Of a DNA stretch of 64,000 bases, positions 35,200-47,015 are shown one piece after another. The stretch is from Crocodylus rhombifer (lineage: Eukaryota > Chordata > Crocodylia > Crocodylidae): positions 193,464-257,463 of the forward strand of contig JAVSML010000028.1 of assembly GCA_038503035.1 (NCBI GenBank), read 5' to 3'. Positions within the stretch are counted from its first letter, which is position 1. Each line of letters starts with the position of its first letter. The translations under genes were made by a program, and so were the position numbers. The notes under the pieces were generated by a model. The model made no database searches and was not told where the DNA came from. It was given only the letters and a program-made list of their open reading frames with translations.

Positions 35200-37235
35200 T
35201 GCTGCAATAGACAAAGTGCCTACGCATTTGAATAGCTTTGTCTAAGTAGGGACTGCAAGATTTGACCCCAAGTCTATATACCTTATTATACCTTATTAAA
35301 TACACATATATTTTCTAGCTATTCCTTGTAACAAGTAAGGTTGGGATTTTTATACATTAAATTCCTAAATATCTTTAAAAATCTGGTCCTTGCTCCCTTC
35401 CCCTTCTCTTAAAATTCTAGCCTAAAGTATTTGACTCTCCCTTGCATGACTCTGAGCTGAGGTTCTTGACTCTTCTGCACTGAGAAGGAACCTATTTCCT
35501 CAACATTTACAAAAAGGTCTTGATAACTGCGGTTGCAACAGAATTATAAAAGCAGTTTTTGCATCTTGGGTGGTGGCAGCCAGGCTGATAGTAGCCACCA
35601 ATCTTGTGCCCCTTTAAGTCAGCACCCAGAGTTGGTGCCCTACTTGCCCACCCCTACTTATGCTGTTTTGTTACAGCTTTGGGTGAGTTGCACACTAACT
35701 GACCTCTACCTGTGCCACAGCTAGAAGAGGATAAAATCACCTGTCAATCTACCCAAGTGTAATTTCTTAAAAATAAGAGCTGGACCCACAATGAAACAGT
35801 GGAAGCAAATGCTCTTTTCCTCAAGGGAAATTTGAATCCAGGCTTTGCAGCTCAGGCCCACCTCTTAATGAAAAATTGGGGTTAATAATGTTTAGCATGA
35901 ACCTCTGGCCTGATCCCTACTTCCTTTTCACACTTCCCACAGAAATTGCTTTTCTCCAGAAGCAAAGGCCTGATGCATTCCTGGATTTGGTCAGGACTAA
36001 ATCAGTGGAAAACCTGAGCCAGATTCTCTGGTATTTTCTTAGACCTTCTTCAGTAAGCTCTGTAATTACCCCTAGAGCTGTGCTTAAAATGGGGTAAATA
36101 CCCCATTTTACACTTTGGTGTAATACACTTTGGTTCTGGAGTAAATACCCTTCCATGCCAGTTGCTGTGAAAGTTTTGTGTTAAATATTTTGAAATGTTA
36201 TTTTTTTCCTGTAAAATTTAAAGTGGCAGACATCAAAGCCTGATGACAGCAATTCTGATCATAAAAAATCTTAATAAGTACAAAATCTTGAGAATGTTCA
36301 TACCTGTGTTTACTTAAACACCTGCCTCTAATGATATTCACTCCAAATTGAAATTCATGGCCAAAGAAGTAGTTAGAAGTAATTTATATCTACATTTTCT
36401 CCAAACAACTATATTTGAGAAATCTTAAGTGTTTTAGGAACGGCGACTCAAAAATATTTTCAGATGAAAAATGCCATACCAGTTAGCCGATACATGAGTG
36501 CCAGGTGGGATTGTGTTTTGTATCTCAAACATAGAACAAAAGCTACCTGAAATGAGGATCTTCTTCTGAAATAGCTGTTGAAAGCACCTATTTCAAAAGA
36601 GTGATTCAAGGAGAAAAAAGAGAGTAATCATTATTGCTCTTTTGTTCTCAAAAAATTGTTCTCCTAACGTCTCCTAATTCCAGCTCAGATGGAATTATGA
36701 TAAGGATGCTGGAACTGATTCTTTATGACTTAACATCAGAATGTGATCTTACTGCTTTTCCTTAAGTTCTGGAGGAAAAAAATGATTGTCTTTATATTGA
36801 TGTTGTTATTGTTGTTTTATTTTAGCAAAGGCGCATACTCAGCATTTACAAACATAAGGAGAAACAGTTCCTGCTAAAACAGGGTTTGTAATCTATGCTG
36901 GATTTCAGTAGCACCTTCTAGCAGGGAGGAAATCTTTACCTATTTGTTTAAATGTTTGTCAATAAACTTGAATTAGTTTTATTCCTTTTAGGGCTATATT
37001 GCCAGGAGTCCTGGGTAACGTGCAGTTTTACAGTTTTGAAGACCAAATTGTGATAAGTTACAGTTGAGGTACATGTGATTTTGTTCCTAACTTCACTTTG
37101 CTTTTTCAGGGGTAAGCCAGGACTTTACTGGGCCTTTGTACCAAAACAGACTGTGTGGGGTTGGTGTCAAGACTCCCTACGCTTGCGTGTCTGCTCTCAG
37201 CCAAGGATGCAGGAAGGTATGTAGTAGTCCTGTAG
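35200..37235. other. No gene recognised
   Basis: AT-rich intergenic sequence. A 'gggtaaataccccatttt' palindromic patch near 36093-36110 is the only local structure noted. Confidence 0.5.
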
Positions 37236-37242
37236 ACTATTT

Positions 37243-37517
37243 GTACATGCCACGGGAGTTTAATTCACTTTAGTTTTCCCATGTTTAGTTTGCCCTGTGT
37301 ACTGTTGCACTTTGTTAGATAGCAAACTAAAACCTTGGAGGTGTTTTATCTCGCTACGTGCCAGTCTTTTAAAGTGGAATACGCCACTGAGCATGCAAAC
37401 AGCAACACCACTGAAGCAGAATACACTGCCAAATGTGCAAACAGCAATGCCATTAAAGCAATGCAAAAGGGCATTTAATCTGCTTTAAAGGCCAATTTTG
37501 TGGTGTGTACAAAGGCC
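37243..37517. mobile_element. Putative MITE with internal 42-bp duplication
   Basis: The ends mirror each other: 'ttgtacatgccacgggagtt' on the left, and 'ttgtacacaccacaaaattg' when the right side is reverse complemented. Both are followed by purine-rich 'ttta-ag' words. No target duplication was confirmed. Confidence 0.5.
37377..37460 (+). repeat. 42-bp tandem duplication (two units)
   Basis: Units 37377-37418 and 37419-37460 share 'gaatac', 'tgcaaacagcaa' and 'aagca' in register. The minus-strand frame across it is repetitive for this reason. Confidence 0.85.
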
Positions 37518-37573
37518 CAGTGACTCTACAACCTTAGTAACCTGTTTCAATGCTTCATCATCTGCAGTTAGAA

Positions 37574-37592
37574 ATGCACTTGGGACTAGGTC
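37574..37592. repeat. 19-bp direct repeat, left
   Basis: atgcacttgggactaggtc, repeated perfectly at 37847-37865 and bracketing a Penelope-type tail. It fits a target duplication. Confidence 0.8.
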
Positions 37593-37846
37593 TAATGGGA
37601 TGTACACCTGTAATCACAAGGTACATTAAGCCGTTTGTGTTGTGGAGGGGTCATCTTTAAAGCATCATGAATGTGGAGGTTCTGCATAATAGGAACTTCC
37701 TTAACCAGATACTTTGAACAAGGTAGTTAGCAATGTTAGCCTGAAGTCAGGCAGAAGGCATGGCAGGTTCAGAGATGCATGAGCTTTCGTAAGTGACAGT
37801 CTACTTTGTCAGATGCTATGACTTGGTTGGAGAAATCAGGCGTTCA
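37593..37846 (-). mobile_element. Penelope-like 3' tail, minus orientation
   Basis: The reverse complement contains 'tcatagcatctgacaaagta' and 'acgaaagctcatgca', the same kind of tail as at 9349. Perfect 19-bp direct repeats flank it. It has no coding sequence, so it is a severely truncated copy. Confidence 0.65.
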
Positions 37847-37865
37847 ATGCACTTGGGACTAGGTC
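37847..37865. repeat. 19-bp direct repeat, right
   Basis: Identical to 37574-37592. Confidence 0.8.
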
Positions 37866-38134
37866 CTGTTAGCCACTACTTTCATCAAATCCCTTCATAG
37901 CATCTGATTGTTGTAATCATTTTGCATTTGTTATGCGGTATGGCCTTTTGTGATAGGTGGCCATGTTCGCATGCGTTAGTTAGAGGTTTGCATAGTGTTT
38001 ATGTAACAGGTGCTGGGTGAATGGGAGACTCTGGGGCTGCAGCATGTAAGCAACATGCGGTTGGAATTTTCCACACGGGGTTTCTTAAGGGAAAGTCCAG
38101 GGTCTGTCAGTAATGTGACAGTCACCGCTCCGAG

Positions 38135-38190
38135 CCAATGAAGAATTGCCACATGTGATTAGACCGCCCTGCATCACTGAGGGTATAAAA
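38135..38190 (+). promoter_or_regulatory. LTR core promoter (CCAAT and TATA boxes)
   Basis: CCAAT at 38135-38139 and TATAAAA at 38184-38190. Transcription would be expected to start roughly 25-30 bases beyond the TATA box, at the entry to the CpG-rich R-like segment. Activity today is unknown. Confidence 0.7.
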
Positions 38191-38449
38191 GACATTGCAC
38201 TGTGAACTTTGGGGTCTTTGCGCGCCCAACGGAACGTACCCTACGGAACGAATCGAACTCGGAGCGACCTTCGGCCCGGCCAGCCGGGGGGGAGGACGCC
38301 AGACCCGCCTGATCCCGGCGACCAACCCCAGAAACACCTCGCCAGAAAACAACAGCGGTCTCACGTGTCACTAGGGCGTGTGAGATGTGGTGAGTATGTG
38401 CTCACTGGTGGACACAGCACCATTAATTCTGTTTTATTTTGCACTTCAT

Positions 38450-38457
38450 TAATAAAG
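38450..38457 (+). terminator. LTR polyadenylation signal
   Basis: 'attaataaagtt' about 65 bases before the LTR end, the usual place for the R-region AATAAA. Confidence 0.65.
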
Positions 38458-38530
38458 TTAAGCCTGACCAGTAAGGCAAAGCGTGATCTCCGTAAGCCCG
38501 ACTATCGAAAGATCCTGTAACACTGATGAA

Positions 38531-40716
38531 ATAGTTTCATAGTTTCTAGGGTCAGAAAGGACCTGAGTAGATCATCTAGTCTGACCCCCTGCCATAGCAG
38601 GAAAGATTACTGGGGTCAAATGACCCCAGCAAGGTGTTCATCTAGCCTCCTCTTAAACACCCCCAGGGTAGGAGCCTGCACCACTTCTCTTGGAAGCTGG
38701 TTCCAGATCCTAGCCGCCCTGACCATGAAGTAGCGCCTTCTGATATCTAACCTAAATCTACCCTCTACCAGCTTGTGACTGTTATTCCTGGTTGCTCCTC
38801 GCAGTGCTCAGGGGAACAGGGACTTCCCCAGTGCCTGCTGATCCCCCTGACTAGCTTGTAACAGGCCACTAGATCTCCCCTCAGCCTTCTCTTCTGGAGG
38901 CTGAACAGGTTCAGGTCCTGTAGCCTCTCCTCATAAGGCCTGCCCGGCTGCTCCCTGTTCATACAAGTGGCCCTCCTCTGGACCCTCTCCATGTTGTCCA
39001 CATCCCTTCTGAAGTGCGGCGCCCAGAACTGGATGCAGTACTCCAGCTGCGGCCTGACCAGTGTCGCATAGAGGGGGAGGATCACCTTCTTGGACCTGCT
39101 CGAGATGCCTCTGTGGATGCATGACAAGGTACGGTTAGCCTTCATGACTGCATCCCCACACTGCCGGCCCATGTTCATCTTGGAGTCAATGATGACTCCA
39201 GGATTCTTTTCTGCCTCTGTACTGACAAGAAGGGAGTTCCCCAACCTGTAAGTATGGTGCCGGTTGTTCCTCCCCAGGTGCATCACTTTGCACTTGTCAA
39301 TGTTGAATCCCATCCTGTTCTCATCCGCCCACCCTTGTAACCTGTCTAGGTCCAATTGTAGCCTTTTGCTCCCTTCTAAAGTGCCCACATCCCCCCACAT
39401 CTTAGTGTCATCAGCAAATTTGAACAGGGTGCTTTTTACCCCTTCATCCAAGTTGCTGATGAAGATGTTGAACAGTGCGGGCCTGAGGACCGAGCCCTGC
39501 AGAACCCCACTGCCCACATCCCTCCAGGCTGAAAATGACCCATCCACCACCACCACTCTGGGTGCGGCCCTCCAGCCAGTTGGCGACCCAACTGACTGTG
39601 TGGGTGTCGACACCACAGTCCCCCATTTTCTTCATGAGAACAGGGGGAGAGACAGTGTCAAAGGCCTTCCGAAAGTCCAGGACGACTATGTCCACTGCTA
39701 CCCCTGCATCTAATGATCTGGTAATCTGATCATAGAAGGCCACCAGGTTGGTCTGACAGGACGTACCACTGATGAACCCATGTTGGTTGCCCCTAAGCAT
39801 GAAATCCCATACTGGCCCCTCATGGATGTGTGCCAGCATAATTTTCTCAAACATCTTGCCTAGGATTGAGGTAAGATTAACTGGCGTATAGTTTCCCGGG
39901 TCCTCCTTTTTCCCCTTTTTGAAGATGGGAACCACGTTGACCCTCTTCCAGTCCTCTGGCACGGCACCAGAGCACCACGAGTTCTCGTAAAGCCATGCCA
40001 GGGGTCCTGCAATGACCTCAGCCAATTCCTTTAGTACTCTAGGGTGGAGATCGTCTGGGCCGGCTGACTTGAATATGTCCAGTCCCTCCAGAAGCTCCCT
40101 AACTAGTTCTTCACTAACCCTTGGCCCAGGTGTGCCTCCCCTGGGGCCTGAGGGGGGCCCAGCAGGGGGGTGGCTGTTCTGGTCCCTGCTTAGGAAGATG
40201 GAGGCAAAGAAATCATTAAATATGTTTGCTTTGTCATCTGGTGTGACGACCAAATTTCCTAACGTGTCCTGCAGGGGCCCCACATTACCCGGTACCTGCT
40301 TTTTACCCCCTATGTATTTAAAGAAGGATTTCTTATTGTCCTTAATCTGGGAAGCTAGTCCCAGTTCCATCTCTGCCTTGGCCTTCCTGACTGCCCCCCT
40401 ACATCCCCGAGCAACTGCAGTGTAGTCATCCCTGGTGATGTCCCCTCTTTTCCATTGGATGTATGCCTCCCTTTTAGCTAGGAGACATTCCCGGATGCTT
40501 TTGGTGAGCCATGGGGGCTTGTGTGCCTTCCTGCTCCCTTTGATCCTCATTGGGATTATCTCCCGTTGGGCTTGGAGGATCGTCTCCTTGAGGAGCGACC
40601 ACTCTCCTTGGACATCTGGTTCCCCTCCCCTATGGGACCTCAGTGCTTCCCTGACTATTCTCCTTAGCTCACTGAAGTTTGCCCTCCTGAAATCTAGGGT
40701 TGCTGCCTTGCATAGG
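38531..40716 (-). mobile_element. CR1 LINE, 5'-truncated, about 2.2 kb
   Basis: A minus-oriented CR1. Its 3' tail is two octamers (atagtttc on the + strand, 38531-38546). Then come the 3' UTR (agaaaggacc, gatcatctagtctgaccccc), the reverse transcriptase and part of the region linking endonuclease to RT. Homology stops near 40716, so the endonuclease domain and 5' end are missing. Identity to the CR1 consensus seems high, with long open frames, so it is fairly young. Confidence 0.95.
38570..40690 (-). pseudogene. CR1 ORF2 reverse transcriptase, frameshifted
   Basis: From high to low coordinates. An N-terminal linker (40690-40400) includes PPWLTKSIRECLLAKREAYI. The RT palm and fingers follow, with AGPDDLHPRVLKELAEV, VPIFKKGKKEDPGNYTPVNL and VVLDFRKAFDTVSP (first catalytic Asp). 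Near 39551-39560 one base is missing in a GGTGG run, so SVLRPALFNIFISNLDEG, KFADDTKMWGDV (catalytic DD) and the thumb are in another frame. A second shift between about 38770 and 38840 moves the last conserved block (HKLVEGRFRLD, RIWNQLPREVV) out of the main frame. CR1 normally supplies endonuclease and RT for target-primed retrotransposition; this copy cannot. Confidence 0.92.
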
Positions 40717-40719
40717 ATG

Positions 40720-41520
40720 TCTATGAAACCCTATGCTTCTCTGAACCAGTGCATATCTAAGCATAGGTGAGCCCAGGAATTTAAAAATGTAGGAGCAGTG
40801 GTGTAGGAGCAGTGGCTGGTACTGCAGGGATGATGGCTGCATTCCCCAGCTCCCAGCCTGCTCCACCACCACCCCCCCCGCCCCCAACTGGGGTAGACAG
40901 ATCAAACCATGGCAGCAGCAGTAGCAGCTGGAGATTTTGTCTCTGAATCAGGGAACAATCTCCACCCATCCTGCTCTAGGAACCTGTTTCATTCCCCACC
41001 ATGCTCAGCAGCACTTCCCTTTCCCTCCCGTTCCCTTTCTCCCCACTCTCTATATACACTTCTGGGTATGGGAAGGTGAAACCTGCCTGCTACTGCTTTC
41101 CCAGCTGCTTCTTCCCCACTCCAGTTTGGGTTGAAAGGAGTAGTTGCATGGGACCTGGGCTTGGCTAGGCATAGCAGCAGCAGCAGCAGGTGAGGTTCAC
41201 CTCCCTACACCCACTCCCAGGCTGCTGGAGAATACCCAGGGGACCCAGACAACAAGGGGCAAGGGGGAATTTACCTATTGCTGCTGCTGTCCCTGGCTGA
41301 ATCCAGCTGCCTGCACAGACCAGTTGGAATGAGGCAGGAGTGGCTCTTGAGCTTCCCTCAGTCCTGAGTTAGCAAGGGGTAAGTGCAGCTGTGGGAGGAT
41401 GATGGGAGAAGAAATGGGAAAGGAGGTGAGCTGTCATTGAGCATGGAGGGGAAGAGACAGGTGCTGAGAGGAGGAAGATACTTGGTCTGTTTCAAAGAGT
41501 CAACTGATAACAGGATGGAG
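40720..41520. other. GC-richer segment, unclassified
   Basis: Contains a C-rich run (40866-40885) and AGC repeats near 41168-41190, with many 'cagcagca' words. The open frames are short and of low complexity. Transposon origin is likely given the context, but no terminus was identified. Confidence 0.4.
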
Positions 41521-41614
41521 TTTTCTGTTGAACCATGTAAGACATTTTTTTGAGATGGAAAAGCTACAAGTAAACTGAATTTAAGGAAGAGTGATATAGT
41601 AATAGTTTAGATTA

Positions 41615-41800
41615 AAATGGCAAATAAGAGTGGGTCAGTGGCTAGAGCACTGGACTTGGACTGGGGAGAGCTGGATTCCAATCTTGCTTCTGTCACTAAC
41701 CTGCTTCATGTCCCAGTCTCTGTGCTTCAGTTTCCCTATCTATTCAATAAAGATGACAATATTAACTACCTTTATAAAGTACTCTGATTCATATATAAGT
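41615..41800 (+). mobile_element. MIR-type SINE
   Basis: Matches the MIR core order: 'gtggctagagcactggactt', 'gagagctggattccaatctt', 'gcttctgtcactaacctgct' and 'tgtgcttcagtttccctatc', then 'aataaagatgacaatatta'. MIRs are ancient tRNA-derived SINEs shared across amniotes. Confidence 0.88.
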
Positions 41801-41803
41801 GCT

Positions 41804-41841
41804 ATATAGGAGCTAAGTAGGAATATAGGAGCTAAGTAGGA
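41804..41841 (+). repeat. Perfect 19-bp tandem duplication
   Basis: atataggagctaagtagga occurs twice without a gap, directly downstream of the MIR. Confidence 0.9.
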
Positions 41842-41954
41842 ATATTTTGTCATTTATCTAAATGATGCAAAACTTCCGTGGTCTTCACTGAAGCCAAGAT
41901 TTCACTTTGGACACACCAAAGTAGTAGAATTTGCTGTAGACCACAACATGCTGA

Positions 41955-42440
41955 ACTTGTCTACATGTGAAATTAACATGAGACAATAACCTCTGGAGTA
42001 GGTTGTGCCAGAGTTTATTGCTCCAGGGTACCACATTTACAAGTGCATCTAGAACTGCAGCATGTGAAGCTGGGTCAGAGCAGCCCCTGCTGGCAGGTGA
42101 CCCTGGGGGTTATCCTGGCAGTGTGGGGCTGCTCCAACCTGTCTCAGCATGCTGCAGAGGGGCTGGTGGGAGCACAAGGATGATATAGTGTGGCGCTAAC
42201 TGCCAGGAAGCCCCCACACTGAGGCACCCTCATGCCTGAGCCAGCCCCATCAGTGTCTATATATGCACTGCAGCACATTAAATAATGCTGCTGCAAAATA
42301 GTATTTGTGTTTACAAATACCAGGAGTACAGTGGTAATTATTCGTTTACTGCAGCCTAATAGGGCCTCATGTGTAAACACAGAGACTTTACTGCAGAGGT
42401 AATTAGGCAGCTCCACAGTAAAAATCTTCTGTAGATGCAC
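41955..42440. mobile_element. Putative MITE, unclassified
   Basis: The left end 'cttgtctacatgtgaaatta' and the right end (reverse complement 'gggtgcatctacagaagatt') share a 'tctaca' style terminus. The interior holds paired words such as 'tttactgcagcctaat' and 'tttactgcagaggtaattag'. Family and boundaries are uncertain. Confidence 0.4.
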
Positions 42441-43000
42441 CCTCTGACAAATAAACTATATAGTACCTTCATCCAAACTCCTGACCTAGATACCAAGAAT
42501 ATATACCATAATTTAGAAAACTGAAAACAATTTGATCTACCTTTGCATGAATGAAATAAGCAATGGACTCATGTGGATCCATAACTTATTTTCACAGAGT
42601 TCTTAATGGCCTTTCATAACTCATTTTTAGTTCCACAACTGGTAAGATATGAAAGTTATGAATATCTTATGGCAATAAATAATGCAAAGTAACAAAATAA
42701 GGAGCATAGAAAAAATGCAATTCAATTTTCAAAATTGCCTTCAAAGTTGTACAGATGTTGGGTAATAAAACTGGTATAAACACACAGCACACAGCACTAG
42801 ACCTTGTGATCTTAGCATGGAATAACAAAGGGATGTGGCTTTTCAGTCTGAATACCCATATCAGAGGTGGAATATTTTGACACCTGAAAGCAGGAGGATG
42901 AGAGATGGCGAAGCAAATTTAACTATCCTATTTTTACAGCAAATATTAATTTGTTTAGTATGTAGGGTCTTGATCTAGACAGGCTTATGGTGTGCTGCTG
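42441..43000. other. No gene recognised
   Basis: AT-rich intergenic sequence without notable structure. Confidence 0.5.
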
Positions 43001-43009
43001 AGTAAGATG

Positions 43010-43272
43010 TAATGGCTTGTGTAGACGGAGCAGACCTAGCTTTAAAGTGTCTGACTCAGGTACTTACAGCAGTGTAGCCAACAGCAGCACAGAACTAAGC
43101 TGGGCCTCACTGCTGAGGTTTCATCCAGTCTCTCAAGCTGGTGCTTGCAACCCACGCTAAGTTTAGTGCTGCTGTGACAACTCTGCCAGCCATAGCCACA
43201 GTCGTTTGTTTAAAGCCAAATCAGAATGTCTCCACAACTGGACCTGTGGTTTCAGTGTAGATGCACCCTGTC
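43010..43272. mobile_element. Putative MITE (tagacRca-type ends)
   Basis: Begins near 'gtgtagacggagcagaccta' and ends 'ttcagtgtagatgcaccctg', whose reverse complement is also 'gtgcatctacact'-like. The interior is rich in 'cagcagca' and 'gctgctgtga'. A similar layout occurs at 60378-60605. Classification is tentative. Confidence 0.4.
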
Positions 43273-43279
43273 TTTGCAT

Positions 43280-45170
43280 TGTAAGGTTTGCATTATACCT
43301 TACGGGCACAGTTCTAAGTAAGGGTCACTGGGAATGTGTGCTGTCTTAGTAGGAGCTAGCAAAGGAATTGTATTGGAAGGCAGTACAATCCTACGGCAAG
43401 TCTCTTGACCTACAAGGAGCATGCAACCTGCTCCCCCAGGGGAGGTCTGCTCTGTTTTTAATCTACCTCTTTTGAAAAGACATGCTCTAGCAAGAGTCCC
43501 TGTACTGCCCTCAGAGAAATGACTAGTCCTGGTGCACAGTGCAAGCAAAGGGGAGGTTCCTCTTCTGTGTTTCTCTCTCCTCCTCACCCTTTTCCCCCTA
43601 TGCCACAACCAGGCCCATCTGCACGTATACGTCTGCCACTGACAGTGACAAATGCAGTTGTGTGTGGGATCATCTGCTGCCCTTGGAAATTTTTTATCCT
43701 TATTTGTCTAAACCTTGTTCCCCACTGGAAAAGCTTTCTCTGTGCAGCTACAGTGGCAAACTTTCTTAGCTAGATGTAGTTTACATTGGCAAAATAGTGC
43801 TTTTGCTAGAATTATTTATACAATTTCCCTGAAAGAAATAAGTTATACAGGGTAAAGGGTATAACTGTTTGTACACTAAGACTATACTAGTACACACTGT
43901 TGCAAAAAAAAAAACAACCCACACCCATAAGCAATATTGCTATAGCAGCAAATGTTTTGACTTGGTACCTTAGAGAGAAACCTGCAGAACCAATATTGAG
44001 CATGAAGCTCCTGCAGCTCAGTATCAGTAAATATTAGCTACAGCTAACTAGCTAATACCAACCAGACAGAGAATAAAAACATTCCAGATTTGTGTGATTT
44101 GAAATAATGAACCCTTGAAAGCATTCACTTACTCTTTTTGGATAAAAAGAACTTGAAAACATGCATAGAAAAATGCTCAATTAAAGAGTGGGTACTAAAT
44201 AATTCATTGGCTTTTTAAAGTTTTACAGCTTTTTCATTGATTTCTGAGTCTCGAGCTTATTCAGTATTATGTGGCATAGTATTGAATTACTAGGAATGAC
44301 CAAACTGAAGCAGGTCATTCTGTGCTTACAGATCTGAAAAACAAACAATTGTCTAATCTCCTCAGTCTTCTGCCTTGTCGGTTTTACCACATTTTCCTTG
44401 TGCTTTTTTATCTGTTGTTTGTTACTTAAATGCACTAACTTTGGAGTTGATATTAGCAAAAACTGAACACCCACTTGATTTGCCACAGCCTTTGACAAGA
44501 TGGAGCTCATTCCATGGCTAAAAGTGCATGTGCTCTTTTGAAAATATGGGAATAGGTAAATGTCTCAGTTGGAAATCTGCTGTCCCATCATCTTGTCATT
44601 CCAGGCAATGTCTTGATATGTCAGTCACCATTTCACTACTGTTGTATATAAAAACAACGTCAGCTAGAGAACCATTCTAAATCTGTGGCCTGTTAGGCTG
44701 TGTCAAATTTAGAATAGTTTCAGACAAGTCGCAAGTTACCTTAATGCCATCTCTGACCTGCACAATCATGACTTGCCAATAAAAGGCCCAGCAAGCCAAG
44801 ACACACTCCCTCCTCTGGGAGCAGAGCCTCGGGAGTTAAGCATGGTAACAACATAGAACCTGGGGAAGCATGCCTCCCTGGGCTCCGAGCTCTTGTTACC
44901 CAATGGCTCCACTCCCATTGTGAAGCCGCAGTGACAGCATGGACCCCAGGAAAGCATGCCTCCCCAGGCTCTATGCTTATAGCATCCTTCTATGACCGGT
45001 CTGTGCAATGGACGGAAGTGCAATGTTAAGCTGTGCAGCAGAACTTCTGCAAGGAGACTGACATGCTTTATTCCAAGAACCAGATAATCCATCAATAACA
45101 AAACCTTGCACATCCCTAGAACCCTCTAACTGTGAGAATTTAAAATATTAATGAATAAGTCCAGTAGGCC
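43280..45170. other. No gene recognised
   Basis: Intergenic. The open frames of about 100 codons near 43300-43608 and 44766-45113 have no domain and no supporting gene structure. Confidence 0.5.
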
Positions 45171-45179
45171 AAGATGTGA

Positions 45180-45315
45180 GAATATTATTACTCTCATTTA
45201 CACCGGAAGTAAATAATAAAGTGACTTGGTTGAGAGCACTTGGAAGTCTGTAGCAGAGCTGGCCATCAGATCTTGGTTTCCTGAGTTCGAGGTCTTATCA
45301 AGCACTGCCACTTGA
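45180..45315 (-). mobile_element. MIR-type SINE, minus orientation
   Basis: 'tattattactctcatttaca', 'taaagtgacttggttgagag', 'gtctgtagcagagctggcca', 'tcttggtttcctgagttcga' and 'caagcactgcca' follow the reverse MIR order. It is diverged. Confidence 0.75.
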
Positions 45316-45319
45316 AGAA

Positions 45320-47010
45320 CACGAACATCTGATAAGATTATAAAATGTACATGAACCATCCGTCTCTTTGTCCAGGGTGACAGAGACAGTAAAGAGCATA
45401 TTTTTTCTACTGTTGCAATTGCTAATAATGACTCTTGGCATCTCTAAGACTGATATTAACTAGAAAAACACCAGGCTTTGATAAGAATGAATACTATTTT
45501 ACTCACTGAGTGGGATGACTGAAAATATTTGGACTGCTCACATAGTAAGGTATTGATTCATCCTGAGTAAGAGTGGTGTCATCTGGCTTTGAATGTTTAT
45601 GACCCTAGAAATGAAACAAATAATTAGGAGGAGCAATATTAGCTGGCTTTTAATTTCTTTGCTTCATATAGCTTCTTCTTGTCCAAAGCAATAAATGGTA
45701 AAGACTAAGAAATGTTTAAAAAAACTTGCACCAGTGTAACCAAATCTAGTTCCCTATATTGGTGTGCACCAATACTAAAAGATGCTTTCATTGTCTTAAA
45801 CCTTCCTTCAGTCAGCAAATTACCAGGTTGAATGTAAGTCTTTACACCAGCTTAATTTTTTTGTTTTTGTTTTCAAACCTGATGTATAGCATAGTTTGAT
45901 ATTTTTCTCTGCTTTAAATACATCATACATTCATCTGCAATATATAAAATATTTTTTATCTAAAAAAGAAAGGGAAATAGCATACATCCAATGACATTTA
46001 CAGTGGGAGAGTAAATAAAAGTTTACTGTGCATTTCTTCCCCAATTAAACTTTATGGATTGCTTTAACATAATTAGAAGATAAGATTAACTTGGAGTTCT
46101 TGGCATTTAAAAGAACAAAATATAGTCCGTTTTAGCCAATTGCTGTTTAGCAGAGAAACAAGGGGGTTATGGTTTCCCTCCCCCTTCCAATAATGACTAA
46201 GGATATTGAAGAAAATGTATGTTGAATTGCAAATAGCATAATATAATTGGTAATAACCTTTGAACTCTTCTTTCTGAATTTGCTGGAGGCTCTTATGAGC
46301 TCTTAGAACCAGTTAATCCTTGGCACTATCTCATTTTCTATTAGCATACAGCTAGCCTAACTCCCACAGCACTTCCCAAAGAGTCTTAGGATCTGCACCC
46401 TCATAATTGAAGGCCAAGGGCAGTGTGGCTGTGATTCTGATTTGATTTGCATAATGTAAATCAGTAGGAATGCTCCAGAAGTCAATGAAGATACAGCAAT
46501 GTGTAACTGCCCAGTTCCAGCAGCCGTACAAAGTCTCATTTGTCTTGCCCCGAGCCTGCTTGCCCATATCATCATTAGGACCTCAAGTATCTGTCAACCC
46601 TCATTTCCTGTCTCAGCCATAGTCATGTATCTTTCGGAAGCCACCCTGCCTTTTTATTTTTTTTTGGTCCCAATTGGTGATCCACTCTAGCTGGTGCCAA
46701 GCTAGAGATCAAAACAGTAGAAAGAAAGAAGCATCTGCTTCTTGGCCCCATCCCCATTATGCTGAGCATGGAGATGAAGGGCAGTGCTAAACCGAGTTAG
46801 GGGGAGTACAGTCTCATACCTACAGTCTCTTACCTACTTTGCAGGCTTGAAAAAAAGTCCCTGTGGCATAGCCTGCCCCTCTGTGTGTATGTGGTGGGGC
46901 AGAGAGTGGAAGGCTGGAAGTAGGGCAGTGCAGCTACCCCAGCAGTCCCAATCACTGTTCTTGCACCCCCTGCTTAAAATCCTGATGGCCTATGGTCATT
47001 CCTGATTCCC
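45320..47010. other. No gene recognised
   Basis: AT-rich intergenic sequence. Short open frames at 46352-46690 overlap on both strands and show no domain. Confidence 0.5.
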
Positions 47011-47015
47011 TCAAC

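Larger units (their letters stand above)
37909..38522 (+). mobile_element. Solo LTR of an endogenous retrovirus-like element (614 bp)
   Basis: It begins TGTTGTAATC and ends CCTGTAACA, so it has TG...CA ends. Perfect 5-bp duplications CTGAT (37904-37908 and 38523-38527) flank it. It contains promoter-like parts in order: CCAAT at 38135-38139, TATAAAA at 38184-38190, a CpG-dense segment at about 38218-38330 and AATAAA at about 38451. No internal retroviral sequence or second LTR follows, so this is a solo LTR left by recombination. It sits beside a CR1 3' end and in Penelope-type tail sequence. The 5-bp duplication does not settle the retrovirus class. Confidence 0.9.

Noticed and set aside
38209..38520. 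Plus-strand open frame of 103 codons across the CpG-rich segment
   Set aside because: It lies wholly inside the solo LTR, in its R/U5-like part. LTRs are not expected to code here.
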